Shown one piece after another: positions 6,752 through 13,067 of a stretch of DNA of 13,067 nucleotides. Origin of the DNA: Fluviibacter sp964604465 (GTDB lineage: Bacteria; Pseudomonadota; Gammaproteobacteria; Burkholderiales; Rhodocyclaceae). Numbering within the stretch: position 1 is the first letter of the stretch; the number at the start of each line of letters is the position of its first letter. Location: assembly GCA_964604465.1 (NCBI GenBank), contig CAZRYZ010000036.1:1-13067 (forward strand). Direction: 5' to 3'. A program made the position numbers and the translations under genes. The notes below the pieces were generated by a model. The model was not told the DNA's origin, made no database searches, and worked only from the letters and a program-made list of their open reading frames with translations.

Positions 6752-8059
6752 TTAAAAATCGGGAAGTCTGGGCTGCTTGTTGCTTGCAGTGCCAGCGGCA
6801 GTATGGGTGCCATCGATCGAGGCTTCGTGCGAGATGGATCTCAGACGATCAATTTCAACCGAGACAGTCGCCAGATCAAATCGGGCAGAGATCAACTCAT
6901 TGCGGGCGGCGCGGTAAGTGCGCTGGGCATCCAGCCATTCGAGAATGCCCCGTTCACCGTAGCGGTAGGCGGATTCGGCAATACGCTGGGCGCTGGCTGC
7001 TTGCGACAAGAGTTCGGTCTCCAGCACGCGTACCTGATTACTGGCAATCTGGTAAAGCTGGTAGGTAGCTTCCAACGATTCAGAGAAACTCAGTTTCTGG
7101 GCATTCAGCTGATGACGGGCGCTAGAGACTTCGGCGCGTGCCTTGGAGATCTGGCCGGAGCGCAGATCCCAGATCGGGATGGTCATGACGACGCCACCCC
7201 GGTAATACTGCTGAGTCGGGTCGACTTCGCGCTCGGCGATCAGGGCAATCTTGGGCAGCCGTTGCGATTTTTCCATGCTCAGCCGGTGTTCGGCAGCGCG
7301 ATGTTCTGCCTCGGTCCGCATGAGGACCGGGTTCTGCGCTAATAGCTCTTCTTTCAGCTTTTTGAGGGGCGGGAGGGTGATCTTGTTCGGTAAGCTGCCC
7401 TGGACCGTCCAACCATCGGGCAGTGGGTGGCCCACCGCCATCCGCAGCGTGGCGCGGGCCTGCTCAACGCGGAGTTTGGCTGCATCATGATTCTTGCGGG
7501 CGTTGAGTAGCTCGGTATCGGCGCGGATCAGGTCAAACTTGGGGGACTCGCCCACCTGATGACGCAGCGCAATCCGGTCACGAATCTGCTGGGTCAGCGC
7601 CTGGTCTTCTTCGCTGGCGGCAAGTTCGGCCTCCCGACGGAGCAGTTCGTAGTAGGCAAGCTTGATGCGTGCCACCGTGTCATCTTCAAAACTCTGGCGA
7701 CCGGCTTCGGTGGCCCGGACGGTGGCATCGGCCGCATCAATGCGGGCGCTGCGCACCATCGGAATCTCGATCGGTTGCGCCAGCATGATGTTGTAGACCT
7801 GTCCGGAAATAGGTGTCAGGGTGTTTCGTTCACTGCTTCGCCCGAGCTGGCCGCCGACATCCGGGTTTGGGTAGGCGCGGGCAATGGTAGCTTCGCCTTG
7901 CGCGGCGGCAACCTGGTCGCGAGAGGCAAGTACGTAAGCATTCTCGTTCATGCCGATACCGATGAGCTGATCCAGGTTCAGCGCCGGGCCGGCGTGGACC
8001 GAAGCTGCCAGCAACGCTAGCAGGGGTGTGCCCGCAAATTTTAGAACGGACCGAATCAA
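6752..8059 (-). CDS. Outer-membrane efflux channel, TolC/CzcC family
   Basis: A 435-residue outer-membrane factor with two OEP repeats rich in coiled-coil helices (for example ARAEVSSARHQLNAQKLSFSE near 308-330). The N-terminus is a clear Sec signal peptide (residues 1-23, cleavage likely after SVHA). It has no lipobox cysteine, so it differs from lipoprotein CusC and is closer to CzcC. The signal peptide begins at a TTG (8059). No ATG or GTG lies upstream before an in-frame stop. GGAAAG sits about 9 bases before the TTG, so the rare start codon is the best choice. It is the first gene of the efflux operon and should form the trimeric exit duct for the adaptor and pump encoded directly downstream. 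A TATAAT box lies about 40 bases upstream of the start. Confidence 0.9.
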   Translation of the reverse strand: MIRSVLKFAGTPLLALLAASVHAGPALNLDQLIGIGMNENAYVLASRDQVAAAQGEATIARAYPNPDVGGQLGRSSERNTLTPISGQVYNIMLAQPIEIPMVRSARIDAADATVRATEAGRQSFEDDTVARIKLAYYELLRREAELAASEEDQALTQQIRDRIALRHQVGESPKFDLIRADTELLNARKNHDAAKLRVEQARATLRMAVGHPLPDGWTVQGSLPNKITLPPLKKLKEELLAQNPVLMRTEAEHRAAEHRLSMEKSQRLPKIALIAEREVDPTQQYYRGGVVMTIPIWDLRSGQISKARAEVSSARHQLNAQKLSFSESLEATYQLYQIASNQVRVLETELLSQAASAQRIAESAYRYGERGILEWLDAQRTYRAARNELISARFDLATVSVEIDRLRSISHEASIDGTHTAAGTASNKQPRLPDF

Positions 8060-8097
8060 GATCGGAAGCTTTCCAAGGAGATCGACAAAACTGCAAA

Positions 8098-8129
8098 ATT
8101 ATAGCGATAGAACCTTAAGTCCCTATTAA
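8098..8129 (-). promoter_or_regulatory. Candidate promoter of the efflux operon
   Basis: On the minus strand a perfect TATAAT (bases 8103 to 8098) is followed by about 32 nt of leader before the TTG start at 8059. At the normal 17-bp spacing the -35 is poor (ATAGGG). At a 20-bp spacing TTAATA (8129 to 8124) matches four of six -35 consensus positions. A long spacer with a dyad in it (8107-8126) is the layout of MerR-family activated promoters, which often control metal export. This is an inference from layout; no regulator gene is adjacent. Confidence 0.5.
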
Positions 8130-8137
8130 ATCGCTAT
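8101..8137. promoter_or_regulatory. Overlapping inverted repeats, candidate operator of the efflux operon
   Basis: Outer repeat: ATAGCGAT (8101-8108) and ATCGCTAT (8130-8137), perfect 8-bp arms whose centres are 29 bp apart, close to three helical turns. Inner repeat with a different centre: ATAG-N3-CTTAAG-N3-CTAT (8107-8126). The left outer arm overlaps the -10 box and the inner dyad fills the -10/-35 spacer, so a bound protein could block or remodel the promoter. It does not match the CusR/CopR boxes that I know. Confidence 0.5.
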
Positions 8138-8164
8138 GAAAATCAAGCAACAACCATGCCAGCA

Positions 8165-8179
8165 CCACCGCTCCGGTGG
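8165..8179 (-). terminator. GC-rich hairpin just after the CorC-like gene (weak terminator candidate)
   Basis: CCACCG (8165-8170), a 3-base loop and CGGTGG (8174-8179) form a perfect 6-bp GC-rich stem. It begins one base after the stop codon of the minus-strand CNNM/CBS gene. There is no T-tract behind it on the minus strand, so termination may be partial or Rho-dependent, and some read-through into the efflux operon is possible. Confidence 0.35.
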
Positions 8180-8180
8180 G

Positions 8181-9488
8181 TCAGGTTTTGTCTGACTCCG
8201 GTTCAATACTTGTCAGTGGCGTGGCCAGCACCTTATCAATGCGTTTGCCATCCATGTCGACGACTTCAAAACGCCAGGACTCCCATGACACCGATTCCCC
8301 GGCACTCGGAATGCAGCCCATCAGCAGCATCAGCATCCCGGAAAGCGTGTTGTAGCGGCCTTTGTCCTCTTCGGGAACCGCCTCCAACCCCAGGGTGTCT
8401 TTCAGCTCTGGGACGGGGATGATGCCATCAAGCAACCAGGTGCCATCCTGGCGCTGGATGGCCCAGGCGTCTTCATGGTCATCCGGCTTGAATTCACCGG
8501 CAATGGCTTCAATCAGATCCTGCAGGGTGATCAGTCCCTGAATCTCGCCATATTCGTCAATGACAAAGGCCATTTGTACGCCGGAAGATTTGAAGTGCTC
8601 CAGCAGTTCCATGCCGGTGAGCGATTCGGGCACAAAGACGGCCGGCTGTAGATCGGTTTTAAAGTCGGGTGTTTCGCCGCGCAGAGTCTGGGCGAGGAGT
8701 ACTTTGGCATTGATAATACCGACGACTTCGTTGAAACCACCCTTGCAGACAGGAAAGCGGGAGTGCTCGGAGCCCTGGATGCGTTGCAGGTTTTCGTTCA
8801 GCGGTTCGTCGAGATCCAGGCAGATGATGTCGCTGCGCGGGACCATCAACGAGGTGATTTGCCGGTCATCGAGGCGGAACACATTGCGCACCATCTGGCG
8901 CTCGTTTTCTTCAATAATGCCGGCGTCAGAGCCTTCTTCCAGCAAGGCATGAATTTCCTCTTCCGTGACCACCGGGGCGCCTGCATTGCGGATGCCCACT
9001 ATGCGTAGGAGCACCTGTGTTGAGCCGGATAAGAGCTTTACCAGGGGGCGGGCTATTTGAGCCAGGGTCAGCATCGGCTTGGCGACAATGCGGGCAATCG
9101 GTTCGGGGTTCGACTGACCGATCCGCTTTGGGACCAGCTCGCCAAACACAATGCTCAGGTAGGTGATGATGACAACGATCAGGGTCGAGGCCAGCCAGCC
9201 CGAGGTCTGCGCGGCAACGCCCAGGCTTTCCAGCCAGACGGCAAAGGGTGCCGATAGGGCGGACTCGGCGACAACCCCGTTGAGAATCCCGATGGTGGTG
9301 ATACCGACCTGCACGGTCGACAGAAAGCGGTTCGGATCTTCACCGAGTTCGAGTGCGGCGGCCGCCTGCCGGTCACCGGCATCGACCATGCGTTGCAATT
9401 TACTGCGCTTGGCGGTGAGGAGTGCAACTTCTGCCATGGCGAAGAGCGCGTTGATCGCGATCAGCGCCAATAATATGGCAACGTCCAT
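8181..9488 (-). CDS. CNNM (DUF21)/CBS/CorC_HlyC membrane protein
   Basis: A 435-residue member of the YtfL/YfjD/CorB-like family, often labelled 'hemolysin'. An N-terminal CNNM transmembrane domain (about 1-195) contains FAMAEVALL (16-24) and the conserved GELVPKRIG (116-124). Two CBS motifs follow (about 205-265, with LMVPRSDI, and about 280-335, with FVIDEYGEIQGLIT and DLIEAIAGE). A C-terminal CorC_HlyC FAD-like domain covers about 345-425. Characterised relatives are Mg2+ transporters or exporters regulated by nucleotide binding to the CBS pair. The 'hemolysin' label is historical and nothing here suggests a toxin. The ATG at 9488 is 36 bp after the PPK2 stop, so the two genes are probably co-transcribed. 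A modest GGA lies 6 bases before the start. It is full length for the family. Confidence 0.92.
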   Translation of the reverse strand: MDVAILLALIAINALFAMAEVALLTAKRSKLQRMVDAGDRQAAAALELGEDPNRFLSTVQVGITTIGILNGVVAESALSAPFAVWLESLGVAAQTSGWLASTLIVVIITYLSIVFGELVPKRIGQSNPEPIARIVAKPMLTLAQIARPLVKLLSGSTQVLLRIVGIRNAGAPVVTEEEIHALLEEGSDAGIIEENERQMVRNVFRLDDRQITSLMVPRSDIICLDLDEPLNENLQRIQGSEHSRFPVCKGGFNEVVGIINAKVLLAQTLRGETPDFKTDLQPAVFVPESLTGMELLEHFKSSGVQMAFVIDEYGEIQGLITLQDLIEAIAGEFKPDDHEDAWAIQRQDGTWLLDGIIPVPELKDTLGLEAVPEEDKGRYNTLSGMLMLLMGCIPSAGESVSWESWRFEVVDMDGKRIDKVLATPLTSIEPESDKT

Positions 9489-9524
9489 TAGTGATCCAGA
9501 AAGTTTCGATGTGCCTATTGTACG

Positions 9525-10394
9525 TTAAGTAAGTTCAGCGCGATTTGCCCGAGTCTTCGCCGAAGAATTTGCCTCGGCCTCGTGGAATTGCCTGCGGATC
9601 GCGGCCAGATCAACAGTGGGCTTTGGTAGCTGTGGCTTCATATCCTCAAGCGTCTCAAGGACAATGCGAGCTACCGCAAAATTTCGATACCACTTGTTGT
9701 CGGCAGGAATCACATACCAGGGAGCGTGAGGTGTTGAGGTCTTTTGCAGCGCCTCCTGGTACGCCTTCTGGTAGGCATCCCAGTAGGCTCGCTCGGTGTA
9801 GTCCGATGCACTGATTTTCCAGTTTTTATCAGGATCGTTCAGGCGCTTGGCGAAGCGGGTCAGTTGCTCTTCGCGACTGATATGTAAAAAGAATTTGATC
9901 ACCCGAGTCTGCGCTTGAGAGGTCAGAAGCGATTCAAACTGATTGATCTCTTCATAACGCGCTTCCAGTTGGGGCTTGGGGCATAAGCCATGAACGCGTC
10001 CGATGAGCACATCCTCGTAATGTGATCGGTTAAAAACCGCGACTTCCCCCATGGCCGGGGCATGAGGATGCACCCGCCAGAGAAAATCATGTCGTAATTC
10101 CAGCGGTGTCGGTTGTTTGAATCCGGTGACCGAACAGCCCTGGGGATTCATCATCCCCACCACGTGGCGAATAGTGCCGTCTTTGCCGGCAGCATCCATT
10201 CCCTGCAGCACGATCAGCAAAGATTGCCGGTCCTCGGCATAAAGCGCTAATTGAAGTTTGCGGATCTTTTCGGCGATGTCGCTGGCTGCGGCAATCGCAT
10301 CCGCTTTCGACGCTGCTCCCGGGGTGTCTGCGGTGGCCTTCGGGTCCAGCCGGAAATCGCGCGGGTCAACCCGAAGGGATTCAGAGAGGGGCAT
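9525..10394 (-). CDS. ppk2: Polyphosphate kinase 2 family, polyphosphate:nucleotide phosphotransferase
   Basis: A 289-residue PPK2-type P-loop kinase. The Walker A loop is GMDAAGKDGT (65-74), the Walker B region is VAVFNRSHYEDVL (118-130), and the lid runs near KRLNDPDKNWKIS (183-195). The Walker A wording and the FNRSHYEDVL segment resemble the shorter PPK2 class II/III enzymes (the 'PPK2_rel' group) rather than class I (which has GRDAAGKGG). It should therefore transfer phosphate from polyphosphate to AMP and/or ADP in the cytoplasm, recovering nucleotide energy from stored polyphosphate. The exact nucleotide preference is not readable. The ATG at 10394 follows the PEBP gene stop by 17 bp, suggesting one transcript; no strong Shine-Dalgarno is seen. 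The C-terminal 20 residues are a low-complexity, charged tail. Confidence 0.92.
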   Translation of the reverse strand: MPLSESLRVDPRDFRLDPKATADTPGAASKADAIAAASDIAEKIRKLQLALYAEDRQSLLIVLQGMDAAGKDGTIRHVVGMMNPQGCSVTGFKQPTPLELRHDFLWRVHPHAPAMGEVAVFNRSHYEDVLIGRVHGLCPKPQLEARYEEINQFESLLTSQAQTRVIKFFLHISREEQLTRFAKRLNDPDKNWKISASDYTERAYWDAYQKAYQEALQKTSTPHAPWYVIPADNKWYRNFAVARIVLETLEDMKPQLPKPTVDLAAIRRQFHEAEANSSAKTRANRAELT

Positions 10395-10411
10395 GCTTGC
10401 GCACTTTTGGG

Positions 10412-11041
10412 TTAGCCAAGTAACGCAGCATTAAGCGTGTACGTCCCGGTAATCGAGGCTTGATCAAGAATATGCCCCTTCATCGCAGCCAGGGCTTCAG
10501 CCCCGGTAAATTTGCCGTCAAGCGCCAGTTTGTCGGTGTCCAGTGCGTAAACCGTGTAGACATAGCGGTGAATGCGCAGGTCATTCCATGGGGGGCAGGG
10601 GCCATCGTAGCCGTAATAATCTCCCCGCATATCCGGGTCGCCGGCAAACCAGGCGGTGTAATCATTGATGCCCTGGCGGCCCCCCAGGGGTGCTGAAGGG
10701 CCGGCCTTGCCACAAGGGGTGACTTCGCTGGAGAACTGACCGGCGTCCACGGCGGTTACGCTGGCCGGCAGGTCGACCAGCACCCAGTGGTAGAAGTCGA
10801 CGCGGGGCAGGTCTTTGTCCACCTCGCGATCTTCAACGTTGACGTTGTCGCCGACCGATGGGACATCCGGATCAACACAGAAAATGGCAAAGGACCGGGT
10901 GCCGGCAGGGGCCTCTGACCAGCTGAGGTGGGGGCTGAGATTCTTGCCCAGGCAGACGCGGGATTTATCGTTGGGAATGCAGAATGCGTGTTCACCCGGA
11001 ATGACAGCGTTGTCCCGGATACTTTGACTTTGCAGCTTCAC
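10412..11041 (-). CDS. YbhB/YbcL family Raf kinase inhibitor-like protein (PEBP fold)
   Basis: A 209-residue phosphatidylethanolamine-binding-like protein. The PEBP signature is clear: NLSPHLSW (34-41), VDPDVP (56-61), FYHWVLVDLP (83-92) and GYDGPCPPWND with HRYVYTVYALD (144-168), which line the anion-binding pocket. It is about 50 residues longer than E. coli YbhB (roughly 158 aa). Much of the extra length is an acidic insert at about 62-82 and a loop at 105-140. There is no signal peptide, so it is likely cytoplasmic. Bacterial functions in this family are poorly known. The start is GTG at 11041, decided by an AAGGAG exactly 7 bases upstream (11054 to 11049); no ATG fits the domain start. 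It heads a probable PEBP-PPK2-CorC-like unit, 70 bp behind murJ. I see no convincing promoter in that 70 bp. Confidence 0.9.
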   Translation of the reverse strand: MKLQSQSIRDNAVIPGEHAFCIPNDKSRVCLGKNLSPHLSWSEAPAGTRSFAIFCVDPDVPSVGDNVNVEDREVDKDLPRVDFYHWVLVDLPASVTAVDAGQFSSEVTPCGKAGPSAPLGGRQGINDYTAWFAGDPDMRGDYYGYDGPCPPWNDLRIHRYVYTVYALDTDKLALDGKFTGAEALAAMKGHILDQASITGTYTLNAALLG

Positions 11042-11048
11042 AGGTTGT

Positions 11049-11054
11049 CTCCTT
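11049..11054 (-). promoter_or_regulatory. Strong Shine-Dalgarno fixing a GTG start
   Basis: AAGGAG on the minus strand, 7 bases before the GTG at 11041. It is the best ribosome binding site on the minus strand of this window and decides the start of the PEBP-family gene. Confidence 0.8.
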
Positions 11055-11111
11055 GTGACCAGTTTAAGGTGGCTCTATCGGCTTTGGTCCAGCGGAGATT
11101 CTGCACCGGCT

Positions 11112-12653
11112 TCAGGTTTTACGGAAGTCCCTCGGGCGGAATCCCAGAATCAGTAAGGTCGCGCCATAGGCTGTTGCGGCAGCGGCGATCAGTGCACCCA
11201 GTTGCAGCGCTCGCGCAGACAGGGCTTCTTCCAGCCAGAAGGCATCAGTCCGGTAGCCCAGCACGAGTATCGCCGACATGACCGCTAGGGCAACAGCAAG
11301 CTTTGCGAAGAATGCCCACCACCCCGGTTGTGGGGTGTAAATCGATGCCTGGCGCAAACCCCGATAGAGAAGGGCTGCGTTCAGGCAAGCGGCCAGGCCG
11401 ATGGAAAGCGCTAGCCCGGCTTGCTTGAGGGGGCCGATGAATGCCAGGTTCATGAGCTGCGTGCTGACCAGGGCAATGAGGGCAATCTTGACCGGGGTTC
11501 TCAGGTTCTGGCGGGCATAGAAGCCGGGAGCCAGCACCTTGACCAGGATAAGGCCGCTTAGGCCTACCGCATAGGCGACCAGCGCCTGACTGGTTTCATG
11601 GACATCCCGGGCCGTAAACGCCCCGTGCATGAACAGGGTCGAGATCAGGGGTGTGGCCAGGATGGCCAGACCCAGGGCGGCCGGCAGTGTGAGCAGGAAG
11701 CAGAGGCGCAAGCCCCAGTCCAGCAGGCCGGAATAGGCCGCTGCATCCCCACCATGGTGATGCTTGGTGAGGCTGGGCAGAATCACCGTGCCGATGGCCA
11801 CACCCAGCATACCGGCCGGAAACTCCATAAGGCGGTCGGCATAGTAAAGCCACGAAATGCTGCCGCTTTCCAGAAAGGACGCAAACACGGTATTGAGGAG
11901 AAGACTAATCTGACTGACAGAAACCCCCAGGAGTGCTGGCAGCATCAGCAGTGCGATGCGCCGGACGCCGGGGTCTTGCCAGCAACTGCGTAAATTGACA
12001 CTGAATCGGGGTAACAGATGAATCCGGCGCAAGGCATAAAACTGGAGTCCAAGCTGCAAAATGCCACCACCAATGACCCCCCAGGCGAGCGCCTTCACCG
12101 GTGGGTCAAACCAGCTCTGGGCAAAAAGCGCCGCGAGGATCAGGCTGACGTTGAGCAACACGGGGGTAAACGCCGGTACCGAGAATTTACCCCAGGTATT
12201 CAGGATGCCGGCAGCAAAGGCCACCATCGACATGAAGAAGATATAAAGGAAGGTGATCCGGGTCAGGGTGACGGCCAAGTCGAATTTATCCGGGGTTTCC
12301 AGAAAGCCGGGCGCCGAGACGGTAACGATGGCGGGGGCGAACAGAATGCCGAGCATGGCGACCAGAAGCACCGTAGCGCCCAGTACGCTACCAGTGCGGT
12401 CAATCAGTCGGCGGGTTTCATCGGCACCGCGCTGCTTGTGGTATTCGCCCAGAAGGGGGACAAAGGCCTGGGAAAAAGCGCCCTCGGCAAACATCCGGCG
12501 CAGTAGGTTGGGTAGTTTGAAGGCCACAAAGAAGGCGTCCGTCGCCGCATCGGCGCCAAAGCTCCGGGCGATCACAAAGTCCCGGACAAAGCCCAGCACA
12601 CGGGACATCAAGGTAAAACCACTGACCGTGGCAACGGCGCGGAGCAGATTCAT
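11112..12653 (-). CDS. murJ: Lipid II flippase MurJ (MviN)
   Basis: A 513-residue MOP-superfamily flippase that moves lipid-linked peptidoglycan precursor across the inner membrane; the usual length, with about 14 hydrophobic helices. The residues shown to be important in E. coli MurJ are present at the same numbers: Arg18, Arg24, Asp39 and Arg52. The conserved YYADRLMEFP Arg is at 274 (about Arg270 in E. coli). NLLRRMFAEGAFSQAFVP (49-66) is the family hallmark. The start is ATG at 12653, giving MNLLRAVATVSGFTLMSRVLGF, with the first helix intact. It is divergent from rpsT with 122 bp between starts. Unlike the common murJ-ribF-ileS order, the next gene downstream is a PEBP-family gene. Confidence 0.97.
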   Translation of the reverse strand: MNLLRAVATVSGFTLMSRVLGFVRDFVIARSFGADAATDAFFVAFKLPNLLRRMFAEGAFSQAFVPLLGEYHKQRGADETRRLIDRTGSVLGATVLLVAMLGILFAPAIVTVSAPGFLETPDKFDLAVTLTRITFLYIFFMSMVAFAAGILNTWGKFSVPAFTPVLLNVSLILAALFAQSWFDPPVKALAWGVIGGGILQLGLQFYALRRIHLLPRFSVNLRSCWQDPGVRRIALLMLPALLGVSVSQISLLLNTVFASFLESGSISWLYYADRLMEFPAGMLGVAIGTVILPSLTKHHHGGDAAAYSGLLDWGLRLCFLLTLPAALGLAILATPLISTLFMHGAFTARDVHETSQALVAYAVGLSGLILVKVLAPGFYARQNLRTPVKIALIALVSTQLMNLAFIGPLKQAGLALSIGLAACLNAALLYRGLRQASIYTPQPGWWAFFAKLAVALAVMSAILVLGYRTDAFWLEEALSARALQLGALIAAAATAYGATLLILGFRPRDFRKT

Positions 12654-12672
12654 GCCTTAATTGTACGATGGC

Positions 12673-12701
12673 TTGCGGGGTTTTGTGGTTTCCGGTATAG
12701 T
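12673..12701 (+). promoter_or_regulatory. Sigma70-type promoter of rpsT with GC-rich discriminator
   Basis: TTGCGG (12673-12678), a 17-bp spacer and TATAGT (12696-12701), followed by the GC-rich discriminator CGCGGGT (12702-12708). Transcription would start near 12708, giving a leader of about 68 nt before the rpsT ATG. GC-rich discriminators are typical of ribosomal promoters under negative stringent (ppGpp/DksA) control; that control is inferred here. Confidence 0.7.
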
Positions 12702-12763
12702 CGCGGGTTTTGGCATTGCGCCTCAAGTCTACTGATTTCCCAGTTTTTACCAATTTTCCCCGC

Positions 12764-12769
12764 AAAGGA
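12764..12769 (+). promoter_or_regulatory. rpsT Shine-Dalgarno
   Basis: AAAGGA, 6 bases before the ATG at 12776. It fixes the start of S20 against longer in-frame readings of the leader. Confidence 0.8.
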
Positions 12770-12775
12770 TGTTTC

Positions 12776-13042
12776 ATGGCCAATAGCGCCCAAGCCCGCA
12801 AACGTGCCCGTCAGGCAATGAAGCTGCGCGCCCACAACGGCAGCCAGCGTTCGGAGTTCCGCACCGCCATCAAGAGCGTGCGCCGTGCCATTGAGGCTGG
12901 TGACAAGGCGGCTGCACAGGCTGTTTTCGCCACTGCCGTCAGCGTGATCGACAGCATCGCCGACAAGCGTATCGTTCACAAGAACAAGTCGTCGCGTCAC
13001 AAGAGCCGCCTGTCGGCCCAGATCAAGGCCATGGCTGCCTAA
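12776..13042 (+). CDS. rpsT: 30S ribosomal protein S20
   Basis: An 88-residue basic protein that binds 16S rRNA early in 30S assembly. MANSAQARKRARQAMKLRAHN at the start, AIEAGDKAAAQAVF in the middle and IVHKNKSSRHKSRLSAQIKAMAA at the end are S20 hallmarks, and the length is normal. Start choice: the ATG at 12776 is preceded by AAAGGA with a 6-base gap (12764-12769) and matches the family N-terminus. The frame is open upstream to about 12710 but that part is the leader. The wording is closer to betaproteobacterial S20 than to the E. coli protein. It is transcribed divergently from murJ. Only 25 bases follow the stop in this window, and no terminator is complete there. Confidence 0.98.
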   Translation: MANSAQARKRARQAMKLRAHNGSQRSEFRTAIKSVRRAIEAGDKAAAQAVFATAVSVIDSIADKRIVHKNKSSRHKSRLSAQIKAMAA

Positions 13043-13067
13043 GTCTGAAGACACGTCGCTGCTTCAC

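Larger units (their letters stand above)
12654..12775. other. Divergent intergenic region murJ / rpsT
   Basis: This 122-bp AT-richer segment holds the rpsT promoter and ribosome binding site on the plus strand. On the minus strand a TACAAT (12665 to 12660) lies so close to the murJ ATG that it would give a leaderless or nearly leaderless transcript, and it has no good -35 partner. No small ORF or RNA gene is convincing. Confidence 0.6.

Noticed and set aside
7559..8020. A 153-codon plus-strand open frame opposite the outer-membrane channel gene
   Set aside because: It is contained within a well-supported signal-peptide-bearing gene, with no ribosome binding site or family resemblance.
8181..9488. 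Reading the CNNM/CBS protein as a haemolysin
   Set aside because: The label is a legacy family name; the domain order is that of membrane metal (Mg2+) transport proteins and there is no toxin feature.
12018..12506. A 162-codon plus-strand open frame opposite murJ
   Set aside because: It is an antisense shadow of murJ, whose conserved residues are intact; its composition is low-complexity Gly/Gln/Lys-rich.
12710..12775. Longer in-frame N-terminus for S20
   Set aside because: S20 starts MANSAQ..., a good AAAGGA precedes the ATG at 12776, and the predicted promoter places the upstream part in the untranslated leader.
13043..13067. Short dyad GTCTGAAGAC after rpsT as a terminator
   Set aside because: The arms are only 4 bp with a 2-base loop and no T-tract is visible before the window ends.
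1..13067. CRISPR arrays, insertion sequences, attachment sites, tRNA genes or prophage genes
   Set aside because: I read both strands for spaced repeats, transposase motifs and cloverleaf-like segments and found none; gene spacing and content look like ordinary chromosome.

Overview
This 13 kb window looks like chromosomal DNA from a moderately GC-rich proteobacterium. The ribosomal protein S20 and MurJ sequences read as betaproteobacterial (Nitrosomonadales or Burkholderiales type), as does the divergent rpsT/murJ pair. That is recognition by eye, not a tree. The DNA is almost fully coding. No tRNA, rRNA, insertion sequence, CRISPR array or other mobile element is visible, and no gap exceeds about 125 bp.

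Layout, left to right. (1) Bases 1-825, plus strand: the 3' part of an MBL-fold hydrolase gene of the glyoxalase II/persulfide dioxygenase-like type, cut by the window edge. (2) Bases 828-8059, minus strand: a heavy-metal RND efflux operon. In transcription order it encodes an outer-membrane channel (TTG start at 8059), a membrane fusion protein with an unusually long N-terminal extension, an RND pump, a small PII-like protein, and a UbiA/MenA-like prenyltransferase that converges on the MBL gene with 2 bp between stop codons. Gaps between the first four genes are 14, 1 and 12 bp. (3) Bases 8060-8180: the operon promoter region, with a perfect TATAAT box and two overlapping dyads. (4) Bases 8181-11041, minus strand: a PEBP-family (YbhB/YbcL) protein, a PPK2-type polyphosphate kinase and a CNNM/CBS/CorC membrane protein, closely spaced. 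(5) Bases 11112-12653, minus strand: the lipid II flippase murJ. (6) Bases 12654-12775: a divergent promoter region. (7) Bases 12776-13042, plus strand: rpsT.

How the genes work together. The channel, adaptor and RND pump should form a tripartite complex exporting a metal cation. The pump keeps the conserved VDG...EN motif but lacks the CusA-type methionines, so a divalent metal is more likely than Cu(I)/Ag(I). The PII-like protein keeps the PII fold signature but has lost the uridylylation tyrosine and several ATP/2-oxoglutarate-binding residues. This fits a PII branch tied to metal pumps rather than nitrogen control. The adaptor carries about 117 residues before its only membrane helix, giving the pump an extra cytoplasmic surface. 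The most interesting hypothesis here is that the PII-like protein docks on that surface, much as GlnK docks on AmtB. No transcription regulator gene lies next to the operon in this window.

The remaining genes (S20, MurJ, PPK2, PEBP, CorC-like) are ordinary core or semi-core functions.
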